A model generated the notes under the pieces. It had not been told where the DNA came from, did no database searches, and was given only the letters and a program-made list of their open reading frames with translations. The position numbers and the translations under genes are program-made. Positions 17,050-25,430 of a stretch of 64,000 bases of DNA are shown here, piece after piece (the first letter of the stretch is position 1; every line of letters begins with the position of its first letter). The DNA comes from an uncultured Lachnospiraceae bacterium (GTDB lineage: Bacteria > Bacillota > Clostridia > Lachnospirales > Lachnospiraceae). The DNA is taken from positions 124,001-188,000 of the forward strand of contig CATOPL010000001.1 in assembly GCA_951802115.1 (NCBI GenBank). The letters run 5' to 3'.

Positions 17050-17077
17050 TTGAAAATTTTTCTCCAGTTAGTATAAT
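17050..17077 (+). promoter_or_regulatory. Promoter of the cbiL-ABC operon
   Basis: TTGAAA (17050-17055), 16 bases, TATAAT (17072-17077). The start site would be about 30 nt before the cbiL ATG, leaving no room for a cobalamin riboswitch. The ribosome site is AAAGGAG at 17099-17105. Confidence 0.7.
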
Positions 17078-17116
17078 AGAGACATTGACACAAAGCACAA
17101 AGGAGACAAAGATACT

Positions 17117-17815
17117 ATGGCAGGAATATTATACGGCGCAGGCGTTGGGCCTGGAGATCCGGAGCTTATGACACTGAAAGCAGTGCGCCTGATCAAAGAA
17201 AATGAAATTATTGCACTTCCGGGAACGGATGCCAAAGAAACCGTCGCTTACCAGATCGCAGTGCAGGCAGTTCCGGAACTGGCGGACAAGACTCTCGTCC
17301 CTGTTGAAATGCCCATGACTCACGACCAGGAAAAAATGAATCAAAACCACGACATGGCAGCGGACACACTCGAAAACTATTTAAAAGAAGGACAAAATGT
17401 TGTTTTTCTGACGCTGGGAGACCCCACTATCTACTCTACTTATCTGTATGTACAGAAAAGAATTGCTGCCCGCGGCTACGAAACCCGTCTTGTCAGCGGC
17501 ATCACTTCCTTCTGCGCAGCCGCGGCCAGGACAAACACTCCGCTGGTGGAATGGAGTGAGCAGCTTCATATCCTTCCTGCCGTTCACCGTCTGGACAACC
17601 GCCTTGAGCAGCCCGGCAACTATGTATTGATGAAATCCGGGAAAAAAATGAATCAGGTTAAGGAGATTCTTGGCGCCAGCGGAAGAGACGTGGTTATGGT
17701 AGAAAACTGCGGCATGGAAAATGAGCGTATTTACCGGAGCGTGGATGAAATACCCGACGATGCCGGATACTACTCCCTGATTATCGCAAAGGAAAACACG
17801 GCTGCACATGATTGA
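17117..17815 (+). CDS. cbiL: Precorrin-2/cobalt-factor II C20-methyltransferase
   Basis: 232 residues, full length for CbiL/CobI. It transfers a methyl group from SAM to C20 of precorrin-2 or cobalt-sirohydrochlorin in corrin-ring synthesis. The SAM site GAGVGPGDPELMTLKA is at 7-22, GDPTIYSTY near 101-109, and VSGITSFCAAAA near 125-136. No other corrin gene is visible in the window. It overlaps the next ABC ATPase gene by 8 bases, so the two are translationally coupled. The operon partner suggests export or import of a tetrapyrrole or metal-linked compound, but this is inference. Confidence 0.9.
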   Translation: MAGILYGAGVGPGDPELMTLKAVRLIKENEIIALPGTDAKETVAYQIAVQAVPELADKTLVPVEMPMTHDQEKMNQNHDMAADTLENYLKEGQNVVFLTLGDPTIYSTYLYVQKRIAARGYETRLVSGITSFCAAAARTNTPLVEWSEQLHILPAVHRLDNRLEQPGNYVLMKSGKKMNQVKEILGASGRDVVMVENCGMENERIYRSVDEIPDDAGYYSLIIAKENTAAHD

Positions 17816-18644
17816 ACTAAAAGATCTGACAAAAACTTTTGAATCTTTTACAGCTGTGGACTCCTTAAATCTGCGGATTGAATCCGGCGAATTTTTTGGA
17901 CTTCTGGGTCCTAACGGCGCCGGAAAAACCACCACCATCGGCATGCTGTCCACTCTGCTTCTTCCCACCAGAGGAGAGATCCTCATAAACGGAGAACGGC
18001 TTACGCGCAAAAGAAAAGACATGAAACGTAAAGTCAGCGTGATCACGCAGGAATATTCCATGCGACAGGATATGGATATGGATGAAATCATGGAATATCA
18101 GGGACGTCTGTATTTTATACCGGTAAAGCAGATCCGTTCCCGTACCGAGGAACTTTTTCATTTTGCCGGACTGACCGAACACCGGTATAAAACAATCCGA
18201 AAGCTTTCCGGCGGAATGAAGCGAAAGCTGATGGTCTGCCGCGCTCTTTTGACAGAACCGGAGATTCTTCTGCTGGATGAACCGACTGCAGGTATGGACG
18301 CCATTTCCAGACGGCAGATGTGGAATCTGCTCCGCCAGCTGAACGAACAGGGGCTGACAATTCTTCTGACCACTCATTATATAGAAGAGGCGCAGGCGCT
18401 CTGCCACCGGGTGGCGCTTATGAACAGCGGCAGACTCAACGACCTGGACACCCCAAAAAATCTGATCGACAAGCTTGGTGCGTACGCAGTCGACGAACAC
18501 CGGACGGACGGTATCCACAGCCGGTATTTTTCCGACAGAGAACAGGCGATTGCACATCTGTCCGCTCTCCGGGGTCAGTGTACTTTAAGAGATACGACTC
18601 TGGAGGATGTTTTTGTAGAACAGGCCGGCAAACGGCTGTCCTGA
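17808..18644 (+). CDS. ABC-2 type transporter, ATPase (DrrA/CcmA-like)
   Basis: 278 residues. Walker A GPNGAGKT at 34-41, signature LSGGMKRK, Walker B LLLDEPTAGMD, and H-loop LTTHY. The C-terminal extension (about 210-278) with TLEDVFVEQAGK is typical of DrrA-like exporter ATPases. The ATG overlaps the cbiL stop. Paired with the permease at 18731. Substrate unknown. Confidence 0.9.
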   Translation: MIELKDLTKTFESFTAVDSLNLRIESGEFFGLLGPNGAGKTTTIGMLSTLLLPTRGEILINGERLTRKRKDMKRKVSVITQEYSMRQDMDMDEIMEYQGRLYFIPVKQIRSRTEELFHFAGLTEHRYKTIRKLSGGMKRKLMVCRALLTEPEILLLDEPTAGMDAISRRQMWNLLRQLNEQGLTILLTTHYIEEAQALCHRVALMNSGRLNDLDTPKNLIDKLGAYAVDEHRTDGIHSRYFSDREQAIAHLSALRGQCTLRDTTLEDVFVEQAGKRLS

Positions 18645-18730
18645 ACATAAGTAATACAAATCCTCTGCCGGGATAGAACGTGCTGTCGGCGCACAGCACC
18701 CCGCGGAATTATCTATGGAGTATCTGTACT

Positions 18731-19462
18731 ATGGGAATTATAACAATTTTATGGGAAAAATGGAGAGAATTTGTCCGGGATTTTTCCCGCATTACGCTTG
18801 CCGCCATGGTTGCACCGCTGATGTATCTGATTGTATTTGGCTGGGGCATCCGAACTACTATGAATGGCCAGCCTTATCTGTATTTTTTAATTCCGGGCGT
18901 TGTCTCCCTGACTACCATGAACGGCAGTTTTAATGCCATTGCTCAGAATCTGAATGTTCAGCGTCTGTATGAAAAGGCCTTTGACCAGGTCATTATCTCT
19001 CCCACCCCACTCTGGCAGTTTATCACCGGACAGATTCTGGCCGGAGCACTGCGGGGATTATACGCGGGCTTTATCATCCTTTTTCTGGTCTTCCCGGTGA
19101 AAACCGGTCTGGTATTTAATGCTCTGTCTTTTTTTATCCTGTTTTTAAACGGAGCTGTATTTTCTTCCATCGGAATTGTAGTCTCGTTTCTGGCCAGGAA
19201 CCATGCGGACGTCCCCCGCTTTTCCAATTATTTTATTATGCCTATGGCCTACCTGTGCAATACTTTTTTTGCCACTGACAATATACCCCACGGCGCCCGC
19301 GAATTCATTGCCGCTCTTCCCCTCTCTCAGACCAGCCGCATGATCCGCAGTATCTCCTTCGGAGAGCCCTGTTCTTTTGGAGGAATTCTGGTTCTGCTCG
19401 CTTATCTGACTGTTTTCACAGCAGTCGGACTGTACTTCGTATACCAGAAGAAAAATCTGTAA
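18731..19462 (+). CDS. ABC-2 type transporter, permease
   Basis: 243 residues with about six membrane helices, typical of ABC2_membrane proteins. The frame is open from 18680, but GGAG 10 nt before ATG 18731 and the start of the hydrophobic protein (MGIITILWEKWREFVRDFSR) mark this codon. Conserved features: PGVVSLTTMNGSFNAIAQNL, FDQVIISPTPLWQFITGQ, and NYFIMPMAYLCNTFFATDNIP, as in NodJ/DrrB-type exporters. An 86-bp gap before it holds a small hairpin (18680-18699). Confidence 0.87.
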   Translation: MGIITILWEKWREFVRDFSRITLAAMVAPLMYLIVFGWGIRTTMNGQPYLYFLIPGVVSLTTMNGSFNAIAQNLNVQRLYEKAFDQVIISPTPLWQFITGQILAGALRGLYAGFIILFLVFPVKTGLVFNALSFFILFLNGAVFSSIGIVVSFLARNHADVPRFSNYFIMPMAYLCNTFFATDNIPHGAREFIAALPLSQTSRMIRSISFGEPCSFGGILVLLAYLTVFTAVGLYFVYQKKNL

Positions 19463-19466
19463 ACGA

Positions 19467-19496
19467 CATAAGACCATAATTTTTATGGTTCTTATG
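19467..19496 (+). terminator. Hairpin after the ABC-2 permease
   Basis: CATAAGACCAT and ATGGTTCTTATG pair with one bulged T around a T-rich loop. No T-run follows, so this is at best a weak terminator. Confidence 0.35.
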
Positions 19497-19504
19497 CATG
19501 TTTA

Positions 19505-19534
19505 TTGACACTTTTCCTTTGTATTTGTTAAAAT
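19505..19534 (+). promoter_or_regulatory. Promoter of dapL
   Basis: TTGACA (19505-19510), 18 bases, TAAAAT (19529-19534). The ribosome site AAAGGAAC lies before ATG 19582. Confidence 0.7.
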
Positions 19535-19581
19535 ACTTCCGGAAGAAATTCCGTAATTATAAAAGCAAAGGAACAAGATAA

Positions 19582-20787
19582 ATGCCCAGACTCAATGAAA
19601 ATTATCTGAACCTGAAAGAAAGCTATCTGTTTTCGGAGATTGCCCACCGGACTTCTGCCTATATAGAAAAGAATCCCCAAAAGGGCAGACAGATCATCCG
19701 GCTTGGCATCGGAGATGTGACAAGACCTCTTGGAAGAACTGTGTTAGACGCTCTTCACGAAGGAGTAGACGCCATGTCGTCCGCAGATACGTTTAAAGGC
19801 TATGGACCGGAACAGGGCTATGAAGCGACCAGAAATGCTATTGCCGCTTATTATAAAAGAAACGGCATCCATGTCGAACCTGACGATATTTTTATCTCCG
19901 ACGGAGCCAAAAGCGATACAGGGAATATTACGGAGCTGTTTGGTCCCGGCAATACTATCCTTATTCCGGATCCTGTCTATCCGGTCTATGTAGACACCAA
20001 TATTATGTGCGGTAACAAAATCACCTATTTGTCCGGCAATGCAGAGAATAATTTTCTTCCCATGCCGGATCACAACCGGCATGCAGATATTATCTATTTG
20101 TGCTCCCCCAACAATCCTACCGGAGCATGCTACAGCAGGGAACAGCTGCAGGAATGGGTAGATTACGCGCTTGCAAATCAGGCTGTCATCCTGTTTGACT
20201 CCGCCTATGAAGCGTTTATCTCTGACCCGGAGCTTCCCAGAAGTATTTTTGCCATCAAGGGCGCCAGAAAATGTGCGGTTGAGTTCTGTTCTCTGTCCAA
20301 GACCGCAGGTTTTACCGGAACCCGTTTTGGATACACTGTCGTACCAAAAGAACTGACTTTCCCCTCTTCTGCAGGCGTCGCAATGTCTTTAAACGCCATG
20401 TGGAACCGCCGTCAGTGTACAAAGTTCAACGGTACTTCCTACATTGTACAAAAAGGCGCAGAAGTTGTGTTCTCTGAGGACGGAATCAGAGAATGCCAGC
20501 AAAATATTCAGTATTACAAAACAAATGCAAAGGTGATCGCAGACACACTGACAGAACTTGGAATTCGTTTCTTCGGCGGTGTGAATTCTCCCTATATCTG
20601 GTTTGAATGCCCGAATGGAATGGATTCCTGGACCTGCTTTGACTATCTTCTGGAACAGATTCAGGTAGTCGGAACACCCGGCGCCGGTTTTGGAGAAAAC
20701 GGAAAGAACTTTTTCCGTCTGACCGCTTTTGGCACTTATGAAAACACCGTAACCGCAATGGAACGATTTAAACATTTATTTACCTGA
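19582..20787 (+). CDS. dapL: LL-diaminopimelate aminotransferase
   Basis: 401 residues, a class I PLP aminotransferase that makes LL-diaminopimelate from tetrahydrodipicolinate and glutamate in one step for lysine and peptidoglycan. The PLP Lys240 sits in FCSLSKTAGFTGTRFGY. Substrate-fit motifs of DapL are present: IGDVTRPL near 43-50, KGYGPEQGY at 72-80, and SDGAKSDTGN at 106-115. Monocistronic, with a strong promoter upstream and a long hairpin downstream. Confidence 0.94.
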   Translation: MPRLNENYLNLKESYLFSEIAHRTSAYIEKNPQKGRQIIRLGIGDVTRPLGRTVLDALHEGVDAMSSADTFKGYGPEQGYEATRNAIAAYYKRNGIHVEPDDIFISDGAKSDTGNITELFGPGNTILIPDPVYPVYVDTNIMCGNKITYLSGNAENNFLPMPDHNRHADIIYLCSPNNPTGACYSREQLQEWVDYALANQAVILFDSAYEAFISDPELPRSIFAIKGARKCAVEFCSLSKTAGFTGTRFGYTVVPKELTFPSSAGVAMSLNAMWNRRQCTKFNGTSYIVQKGAEVVFSEDGIRECQQNIQYYKTNAKVIADTLTELGIRFFGGVNSPYIWFECPNGMDSWTCFDYLLEQIQVVGTPGAGFGENGKNFFRLTAFGTYENTVTAMERFKHLFT

Positions 20788-20792
20788 AAATC

Positions 20793-20843
20793 GACAGGCT
20801 CTGTCTGTTTGAGGTGTCACATCCCCAAACGACAGAGCCTGTC
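20793..20843. terminator. Terminator between dapL and the sensor kinase gene
   Basis: GACAGGCTCTGTC and GACAGAGCCTGTC form a 13-bp stem, extended by GTTTG/CAAAC around one bulge. It lies between converging genes. The T-tract is poor in both directions (TTCTGTCC on the plus strand). Confidence 0.6.
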
Positions 20844-20908
20844 TTCTGTCCGGAAGATTCCGGATCAATGTCGGCCGCCCAAAACAGCCTTCCTTATATG
20901 CCCTCTTT

Positions 20909-22237
20909 TCATTTCTTTACAGCAGGCAGAAGCGGAAGTCCCAGTTCCACATGAAAGTATTCTTTTTCCTGGCGCCATGTAAAGATACCTTTGTGCTCTT
21001 CTATAATCCTCCTGCAGGTCCGAAGACCGATCTGTGTGCTTTCTCTCGTATCTTTCCCAGGTCTTATGCGGTTTCGAATACAGATATGCAGCATTTTTCC
21101 TCTTTCATATGCCTCAATCTCCAACGGCGCACTCAAATCTCCGTATTTTTTCAGGTTGGAGCTCAAATTATCTATTACTCTCTGCAGATATTCACTGTCT
21201 ACCTGGATAGTACCCGGAAGTTTTCCAATCCTGCACTCCAGGTTTCCTCCCTGTTCCTGCCAGTCAAAAAACTGACTGTTGCAGAGATCTTCCAGAAGAG
21301 TTTCACAGGGAATTTCATGAAACTGATACTGATAATCCCGTTTCCCATATACGAGAAAATACTCAAACAGCCGGTCCGACATCCGTTTCAGCTGAAATGC
21401 CTTTTCCCGGCAGTGTGCCAGATATTTCTGCCTCTGCGCCTCATCTTCATACCGTTCCATGGTGAGAAGCTCCAGATACCCAATCAGCGAAGTAAGCGGT
21501 GTCCGCAGGTCATGGGACATGGCAGTTACCAGTTCCATATTTGCTTTCTCGGCTTCATCTTTCATCAGCTGCTGATCCAGAATCCCGTTTTTCAGACTCT
21601 CAATCCCCTCCGCCAGTCCGGTGATCTCGTCATTCCCACGTATGCTCATAGGATATTCCAGATTGCCGCTGCCCAGAATCTTCAGTTCATAATCCAGTCG
21701 ATTGATATAACGGATCTTCTGGTGAATCAGAAGGAACAAAAGAATAATAAAAACGATACCGCCCGCCATATAACCCGCTATATCCATTACATAAAACATC
21801 TGCATATCCATGTAGCATTCCAGTTCCGCTTTGATCATCGTACCGTCCGCCAGTGTTACATCATAGTATGGAAGGCTGCTGCCGTTGAGCGGAATCTCAG
21901 CCTCCTCATCCGCATCAGGAATCATATTGCTGCTGAACAGCGCGTCTACGTCCCGGTAAAACACGACATACACATTTTTTTCCTTCTGGGCCCAGGAAAC
22001 AAGCAGTTCAATATTATCTTCTGTCACCTGCCGTTCCTGTATAAAGGCATGCAGACGGTCCAGGCAGTCCTGTGTCTGATACTCATAATAGTCATCATCC
22101 CCCATCTTATCCATCATGTACCGCAGACCGACATCTTCCAGAACCTGCGCTGTCAATACGCCTGCGATCAGAGATACCAAAGTCATCATGATCAACTCCA
22201 GCGTAAGCCTGCGTCTTCTTTTTCTTTTAATTAACAC
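20909..22237 (-). CDS. Sensor histidine kinase with shortened ATPase domain
   Basis: 442 residues. Two membrane helices (about 11-33 and 157-178) flank an extracytoplasmic domain of about 120 residues, followed by a HAMP-like segment. The phospho-acceptor H-box is MSHDLRTPLTSLIGYLELL. The ATPase N-box is LQRVIDNLSSNLKKYGDL. The usual DxGxG G1 box is missing; the sequence passes from ICIRNRIRP to QIGLRTCRRIIEEHKG. This lid-poor form occurs in VanS-like kinases of Clostridia, so it may still be active. It starts at GTG 22237 behind GGGGAAGAGG and overlaps the response-regulator gene by 11 bases. Confidence 0.86.
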   Translation of the reverse strand: MLIKRKRRRRLTLELIMMTLVSLIAGVLTAQVLEDVGLRYMMDKMGDDDYYEYQTQDCLDRLHAFIQERQVTEDNIELLVSWAQKEKNVYVVFYRDVDALFSSNMIPDADEEAEIPLNGSSLPYYDVTLADGTMIKAELECYMDMQMFYVMDIAGYMAGGIVFIILLFLLIHQKIRYINRLDYELKILGSGNLEYPMSIRGNDEITGLAEGIESLKNGILDQQLMKDEAEKANMELVTAMSHDLRTPLTSLIGYLELLTMERYEDEAQRQKYLAHCREKAFQLKRMSDRLFEYFLVYGKRDYQYQFHEIPCETLLEDLCNSQFFDWQEQGGNLECRIGKLPGTIQVDSEYLQRVIDNLSSNLKKYGDLSAPLEIEAYERGKMLHICIRNRIRPGKDTRESTQIGLRTCRRIIEEHKGIFTWRQEKEYFHVELGLPLLPAVKK

Positions 22238-22913
22238 AATAACCTCTTCCCCAGATATTCTGTATATAGGACTCTCCGTTCTTCTCCAGTTTGCGCCGGA
22301 TATTTCGGATATGCACCATCACTGTATTTCCGGAATTCGGAAAAAACATTTCTTTCCAGATCGTCTCGTAAATTTCTTTCACAGAAAAAACCTTCCTCGG
22401 ATTGGAGATCAAAAGCAGAAGAATCTGATATTCCATCTCGGTCAGAGTGACATCCTGTCCGTGAATCTGTACCGACTGAAGTTCTTGATCAATCGTAAGA
22501 TCGCGGTAAAAAATCAGCTTTTCTGTTCTCTCATCAGATTTCTGATATACCCGATATCGACGGATCAGCGCTTTTACCCGGGAGAGAAGTTCCATATAAG
22601 AAAAAGGTTTTACAAGATAATCATCTCCGCCGGCCGAAAATCCCATTACTTTATCATGTTCTCCGGATTTTGCCGTCAGAAACAAAATGGGCACATTTGT
22701 CTTTTCCCGGATTTTTGTGCATGCCTGAATTCCCGACTCGCCCGGCATCATAATATCCAGGATTATAAGATCTACTCCTTCAGCCTGTCCGACTGCTTCC
22801 TGCGCATTCACTGCCTCAAGGATCTCATACCCTTCGCTTCCAAGCATCATCCGCAGCACTTCCCGGATCTCCGGTTCGTCATCCGCAACTAATATTCTCT
22901 GTTTTTCCTGCAT
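22227..22913 (-). CDS. OmpR/PhoB-family response regulator (VanR-like)
   Basis: 228 residues from ATG 22913, which has AGGTGAAAG upstream; a longer frame to 22967 lacks support. Receiver domain 1-120: acidic pocket ADDE, phospho-acceptor Asp in LIILDIMMPG, switch Lys in LVKPF. C-terminal winged helix ends with TVMVHIRNIRRKLEKNGESYIQNIWGRGY, the usual DNA-recognition helix and wing. Partner kinase lies downstream. No target gene is evident next to the pair. Confidence 0.93.
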   Translation of the reverse strand: MQEKQRILVADDEPEIREVLRMMLGSEGYEILEAVNAQEAVGQAEGVDLIILDIMMPGESGIQACTKIREKTNVPILFLTAKSGEHDKVMGFSAGGDDYLVKPFSYMELLSRVKALIRRYRVYQKSDERTEKLIFYRDLTIDQELQSVQIHGQDVTLTEMEYQILLLLISNPRKVFSVKEIYETIWKEMFFPNSGNTVMVHIRNIRRKLEKNGESYIQNIWGRGYCVN

Positions 22914-23010
22914 TCTTTCACCTGTCCTGTTCTGTAACCTGCTCTCAGTGTAACATGTCAGATTCATTCTTACGAGTAGTCTGACTCACAATTAAGATTT
23001 CTTAAGAATT

Positions 23011-23036
23011 AAAAGGAGCTACAATACTGTAGCCCC
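23011..23036 (-). terminator. Terminator overlapping the galK stop codon
   Basis: Minus strand: GGGGCTACA, 4-base loop, TGTAGCTCC, then TTTTAATTCTT. The stem contains the galK stop codon. Confidence 0.62.
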
Positions 23037-24185
23037 ATTACCGGTCTCCACCACATAGAATTCTGCATGAAGTCCTGTCCTTTTTTCATAATTCTGACCG
23101 ACCTTCTGAATAAATTCATTCACTGCGCCGTTCTCTACGATACTGACGGTACACCCGCCAAAACCGGCCCCCATCATACGGGACCCCAGTACCCCTTCGA
23201 TCTCCCATGCCTCTTCCACCAGAATATCCAGCTCTTCGCAAGACACCTCATAGTCTTCTTTCAGGGACAGATGCGAAGCATTCATAAGCTGTCCGAATTC
23301 TTCAATGTCTCCCCGCTTCAACGCCTCTACCGCCTGAATCGTACGCTGGTTCTCTGTTACTGCATGGCGCGCTCTTCGCAATCGGACAGGGCTGACGATC
23401 ATCTCCTGCACCTGTTCAAACACTTCTGCTGTCAGTTCTCCCAGATCCCGGATGGCAATCACCTTTTGAAGCTCTTCCAGCGCCTGTCTGCACTCGGACC
23501 GCCTTTCCTGATAACGCGCGTCCACCGCATGCCGTACTTTCCCGCTGTTTGTAATGATAATCTTTTCATGTGGAAGCCGGAGCGGCGCATAGATATAAGA
23601 AAGATCACTTGTATCCAGAAATATGGCGTGATCTTTTTTTCCCACGGCAATCGTAAACGGATCCATAATTCCGCTGCCCGCACCTATATATTCGTTCTCC
23701 GTAAGCCGGACAAACAGAGCGATATCCACCAGATTGATATCCGTCAGTCCCATCAGGTCTTTCAGAATCAGACCTGTCACCACGCCAATGGAAGCAGAAG
23801 AGCCGATCCCAAGTCCTTTCGGTATATCTCCATAATAAAGAATATCTACTCCCTGGGAAATCCGGCAGCCTTTACTTATGAAAGTCTGAATCACTCCTTT
23901 GGGATAATTTCCCCATCCATCTTTCTGCCGGTAATCAAGGTCCGCAAGAGACGCTTTCACCATCCCGTTCTCCTGATAATTCAGAGAATAAAGCCTGATT
24001 AGCGAATCTGTCCTCCGCCTCGCCGCCGCATAAGTGCCCACGGTTATTGCACACGGGAACACATGTCCGCCATTATAATCCGTATGCTCTCCAATAAGAT
24101 TGATACGTCCCGGAGCAAAATAAACGCTTACTTCGTCTCCCTCTCCATAAATTTCCAGAAATTTGTCTACCAGCTGCTGTTTCAT
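23019..24185 (-). CDS. galK: Galactokinase
   Basis: 388 residues of the GHMP kinase family; phosphorylates galactose at C1 with ATP in the Leloir pathway. Motif 1 is PGRINLIGEHTDYNGG, the ATP loop is KGLGIGSSASIGV, and motif 3 is GAGFGGCTVSIV near the end. GGGAGAG lies before ATG 24185; the longer frame from 24200 is less likely. No galT or galE is adjacent. The likely promoter is far upstream, giving a leader of about 180 nt. Confidence 0.95.
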   Translation of the reverse strand: MKQQLVDKFLEIYGEGDEVSVYFAPGRINLIGEHTDYNGGHVFPCAITVGTYAAARRRTDSLIRLYSLNYQENGMVKASLADLDYRQKDGWGNYPKGVIQTFISKGCRISQGVDILYYGDIPKGLGIGSSASIGVVTGLILKDLMGLTDINLVDIALFVRLTENEYIGAGSGIMDPFTIAVGKKDHAIFLDTSDLSYIYAPLRLPHEKIIITNSGKVRHAVDARYQERRSECRQALEELQKVIAIRDLGELTAEVFEQVQEMIVSPVRLRRARHAVTENQRTIQAVEALKRGDIEEFGQLMNASHLSLKEDYEVSCEELDILVEEAWEIEGVLGSRMMGAGFGGCTVSIVENGAVNEFIQKVGQNYEKRTGLHAEFYVVETGNGATVL

Positions 24186-24237
24186 AATTCTCTCCCTCAT
24201 AAATTTCCGAAACTGACATTACAGTACTGCAACGAAC

Positions 24238-24279
24238 ATTTACCAGGCAACATTCTGACGCAAATGTATTTTGGTAAAT
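24238..24279. repeat. Inverted repeat in the galK leader
   Basis: ATTTACCA (24238-24245) and TGGTAAAT (24272-24279) are 8-bp inverted copies 26 bases apart. They could be two half-sites of a regulator or a leader hairpin. The rest of the 308-bp galK/uppP gap is AT-rich; apart from the two promoters I see nothing else in it. Confidence 0.3.
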
Positions 24280-24372
24280 ATAAAAGCCAATAAATATTTT
24301 TCTGTTGAGAATCACTGTTTCTATCTTGTTGTATATTTATTTTCATCATCTGCATTCATTCAACTTTAAAAT

Positions 24373-24401
24373 ATCATAGCATATTTTGTCGTTTTTGTTA
24401 A
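24373..24401 (-). promoter_or_regulatory. Promoter of galK
   Basis: Minus strand: TTAACA (24396-24401), 17 bases, TATGAT (24373-24378), with a TG at the extended position. The leader to the galK ATG would be about 180 nt. Confidence 0.55.
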
Positions 24402-24433
24402 TACACTATCATAGAAATCCTTCTCTGATATGA

Positions 24434-24462
24434 TTGACTTTTCTCTGTTTCCTGAGTAAAAT
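24434..24462 (+). promoter_or_regulatory. Promoter of uppP
   Basis: TTGACT (24434-24439), 17 bases, TAAAAT (24457-24462). About 25 nt leader to the uppP start, with AAAAGGAG as ribosome site. Confidence 0.72.
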
Positions 24463-24493
24463 GAAAGATAATCTTTTAAAAGGAGTATTTACA

Positions 24494-25312
24494 ATGTTAG
24501 AGTTTTTAAAAGTCATTTTTCTGGGTATTGTGGAGGGCATCACAGAATGGCTCCCCATCTCCAGCACCGGACATATGATTCTTGTGGAAGAATTTATGCA
24601 GCTTAATGTATCTGCTGATTTCATGGAAATGTTCCGGGTTGTCATACAACTCGGAGCCATCCTGGCAGTAGTTATTCTGTATTTTCCGAAACTGTGGCCT
24701 TTTTGCTCCCCAAGAAACGGATGGATCCGCAGAGACACATGGGCGCTCTGGTTCAAAGTGCTTGCCGCCGTGCTTCCTGCCGCGGTCATCGGTATTCCCT
24801 TTGATGATACGCTGGACGCAATGTTCTATAATTATCAGACAGTGGCTGTCACTCTGATTGTCTATGGTATATTGTTTATTATTGTAGAAAATTATAATCG
24901 AAGAAAACATCCGAAGGTCACTTCCTTTCAAGACATGAGCTTTTCTCTCGCTGTTGGTATCGGTATCTTTCAGGTATTGTCCCTGATCCCAGGAACCTCC
25001 CGTTCGGGAGCCACGATCCTGGGAGCAATTCTTCTGGGAACTTCAAGAAGTATTGCTGCAGAGTTCAGCTTTTTCCTTGGTATTCCGGTTATGTTCGGCG
25101 CCAGCCTTTTAAAACTGATTAAATTTGGCTTTGCATTTTCCGGAATTGAGATCCTGCTTCTGATCGCCGGCATGGCGACAGCTTTTCTGGTATCGATTTT
25201 TGCTATTAAGTTTTTGATGGGATATATCAAACGCAACGATTTTAAACCGTTTGGGTATTACCGTATTGTTCTTGGTATTCTTGTTTTATTCTATTTTATT
25301 TTTATGAAATAA
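24494..25312 (+). CDS. uppP: Undecaprenyl-diphosphatase
   Basis: 272-residue polytopic membrane enzyme (BacA/UppP). It removes a phosphate from undecaprenyl diphosphate to recycle the lipid carrier for wall polymers; extra copies give bacitracin tolerance. Both family motifs are present: [20 protein letters not shown] at the N-terminus and [20 protein letters not shown] in the middle. The start was set at ATG 24494 because AAAAGGAG lies before it and the earlier in-frame ATG overlaps the promoter. Confidence 0.96.
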   Translation: MLEFLKVIFLGIVEGITEWLPISSTGHMILVEEFMQLNVSADFMEMFRVVIQLGAILAVVILYFPKLWPFCSPRNGWIRRDTWALWFKVLAAVLPAAVIGIPFDDTLDAMFYNYQTVAVTLIVYGILFIIVENYNRRKHPKVTSFQDMSFSLAVGIGIFQVLSLIPGTSRSGATILGAILLGTSRSIAAEFSFFLGIPVMFGASLLKLIKFGFAFSGIEILLLIAGMATAFLVSIFAIKFLMGYIKRNDFKPFGYYRIVLGILVLFYFIFMK

Positions 25313-25341
25313 GATCAAAACTGTGAACAGACTGCCTCCGT

Positions 25342-25411
25342 GGTTGTCGGGAAACGCCGGCCTGGCTGTATCATACAGCCGGACAGCCGTATTTCCCGAC
25401 AACCTCGTTTT
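25342..25411 (+). terminator. Nested hairpin after uppP
   Basis: GGTTGTCGGGAAA (25342-25354) and TTTCCCGACAACC (25392-25404) form a 13-bp stem. Inside it GGCTGTA-TCA-TACAGCC (25364-25380) forms a second 7-bp hairpin. TCGTTTTTC follows. It either ends uppP transcripts or attenuates the next gene. Confidence 0.55.
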
Positions 25412-25430
25412 TCAAAAGAAAGGAATTCAT

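Noticed and set aside
16879-17116. Cobalamin riboswitch before cbiL
   Set aside because: The promoter at 17050-17077 leaves only about 30 nt of leader, and no B12-box-like sequence was seen.
18680-18699. Hairpin GTGCTGT-CGGCGC-ACAGCAC between the ABC-2 genes as a terminator
   Set aside because: No T-run follows and the genes clearly belong together; it is at most a processing or stability element.
20951-22234. 427-codon plus-strand open frame opposite the sensor kinase gene
   Set aside because: It is the mirror of a well-supported kinase gene, has no family likeness, and no ribosome site. Long antisense frames are common here because of codon bias.
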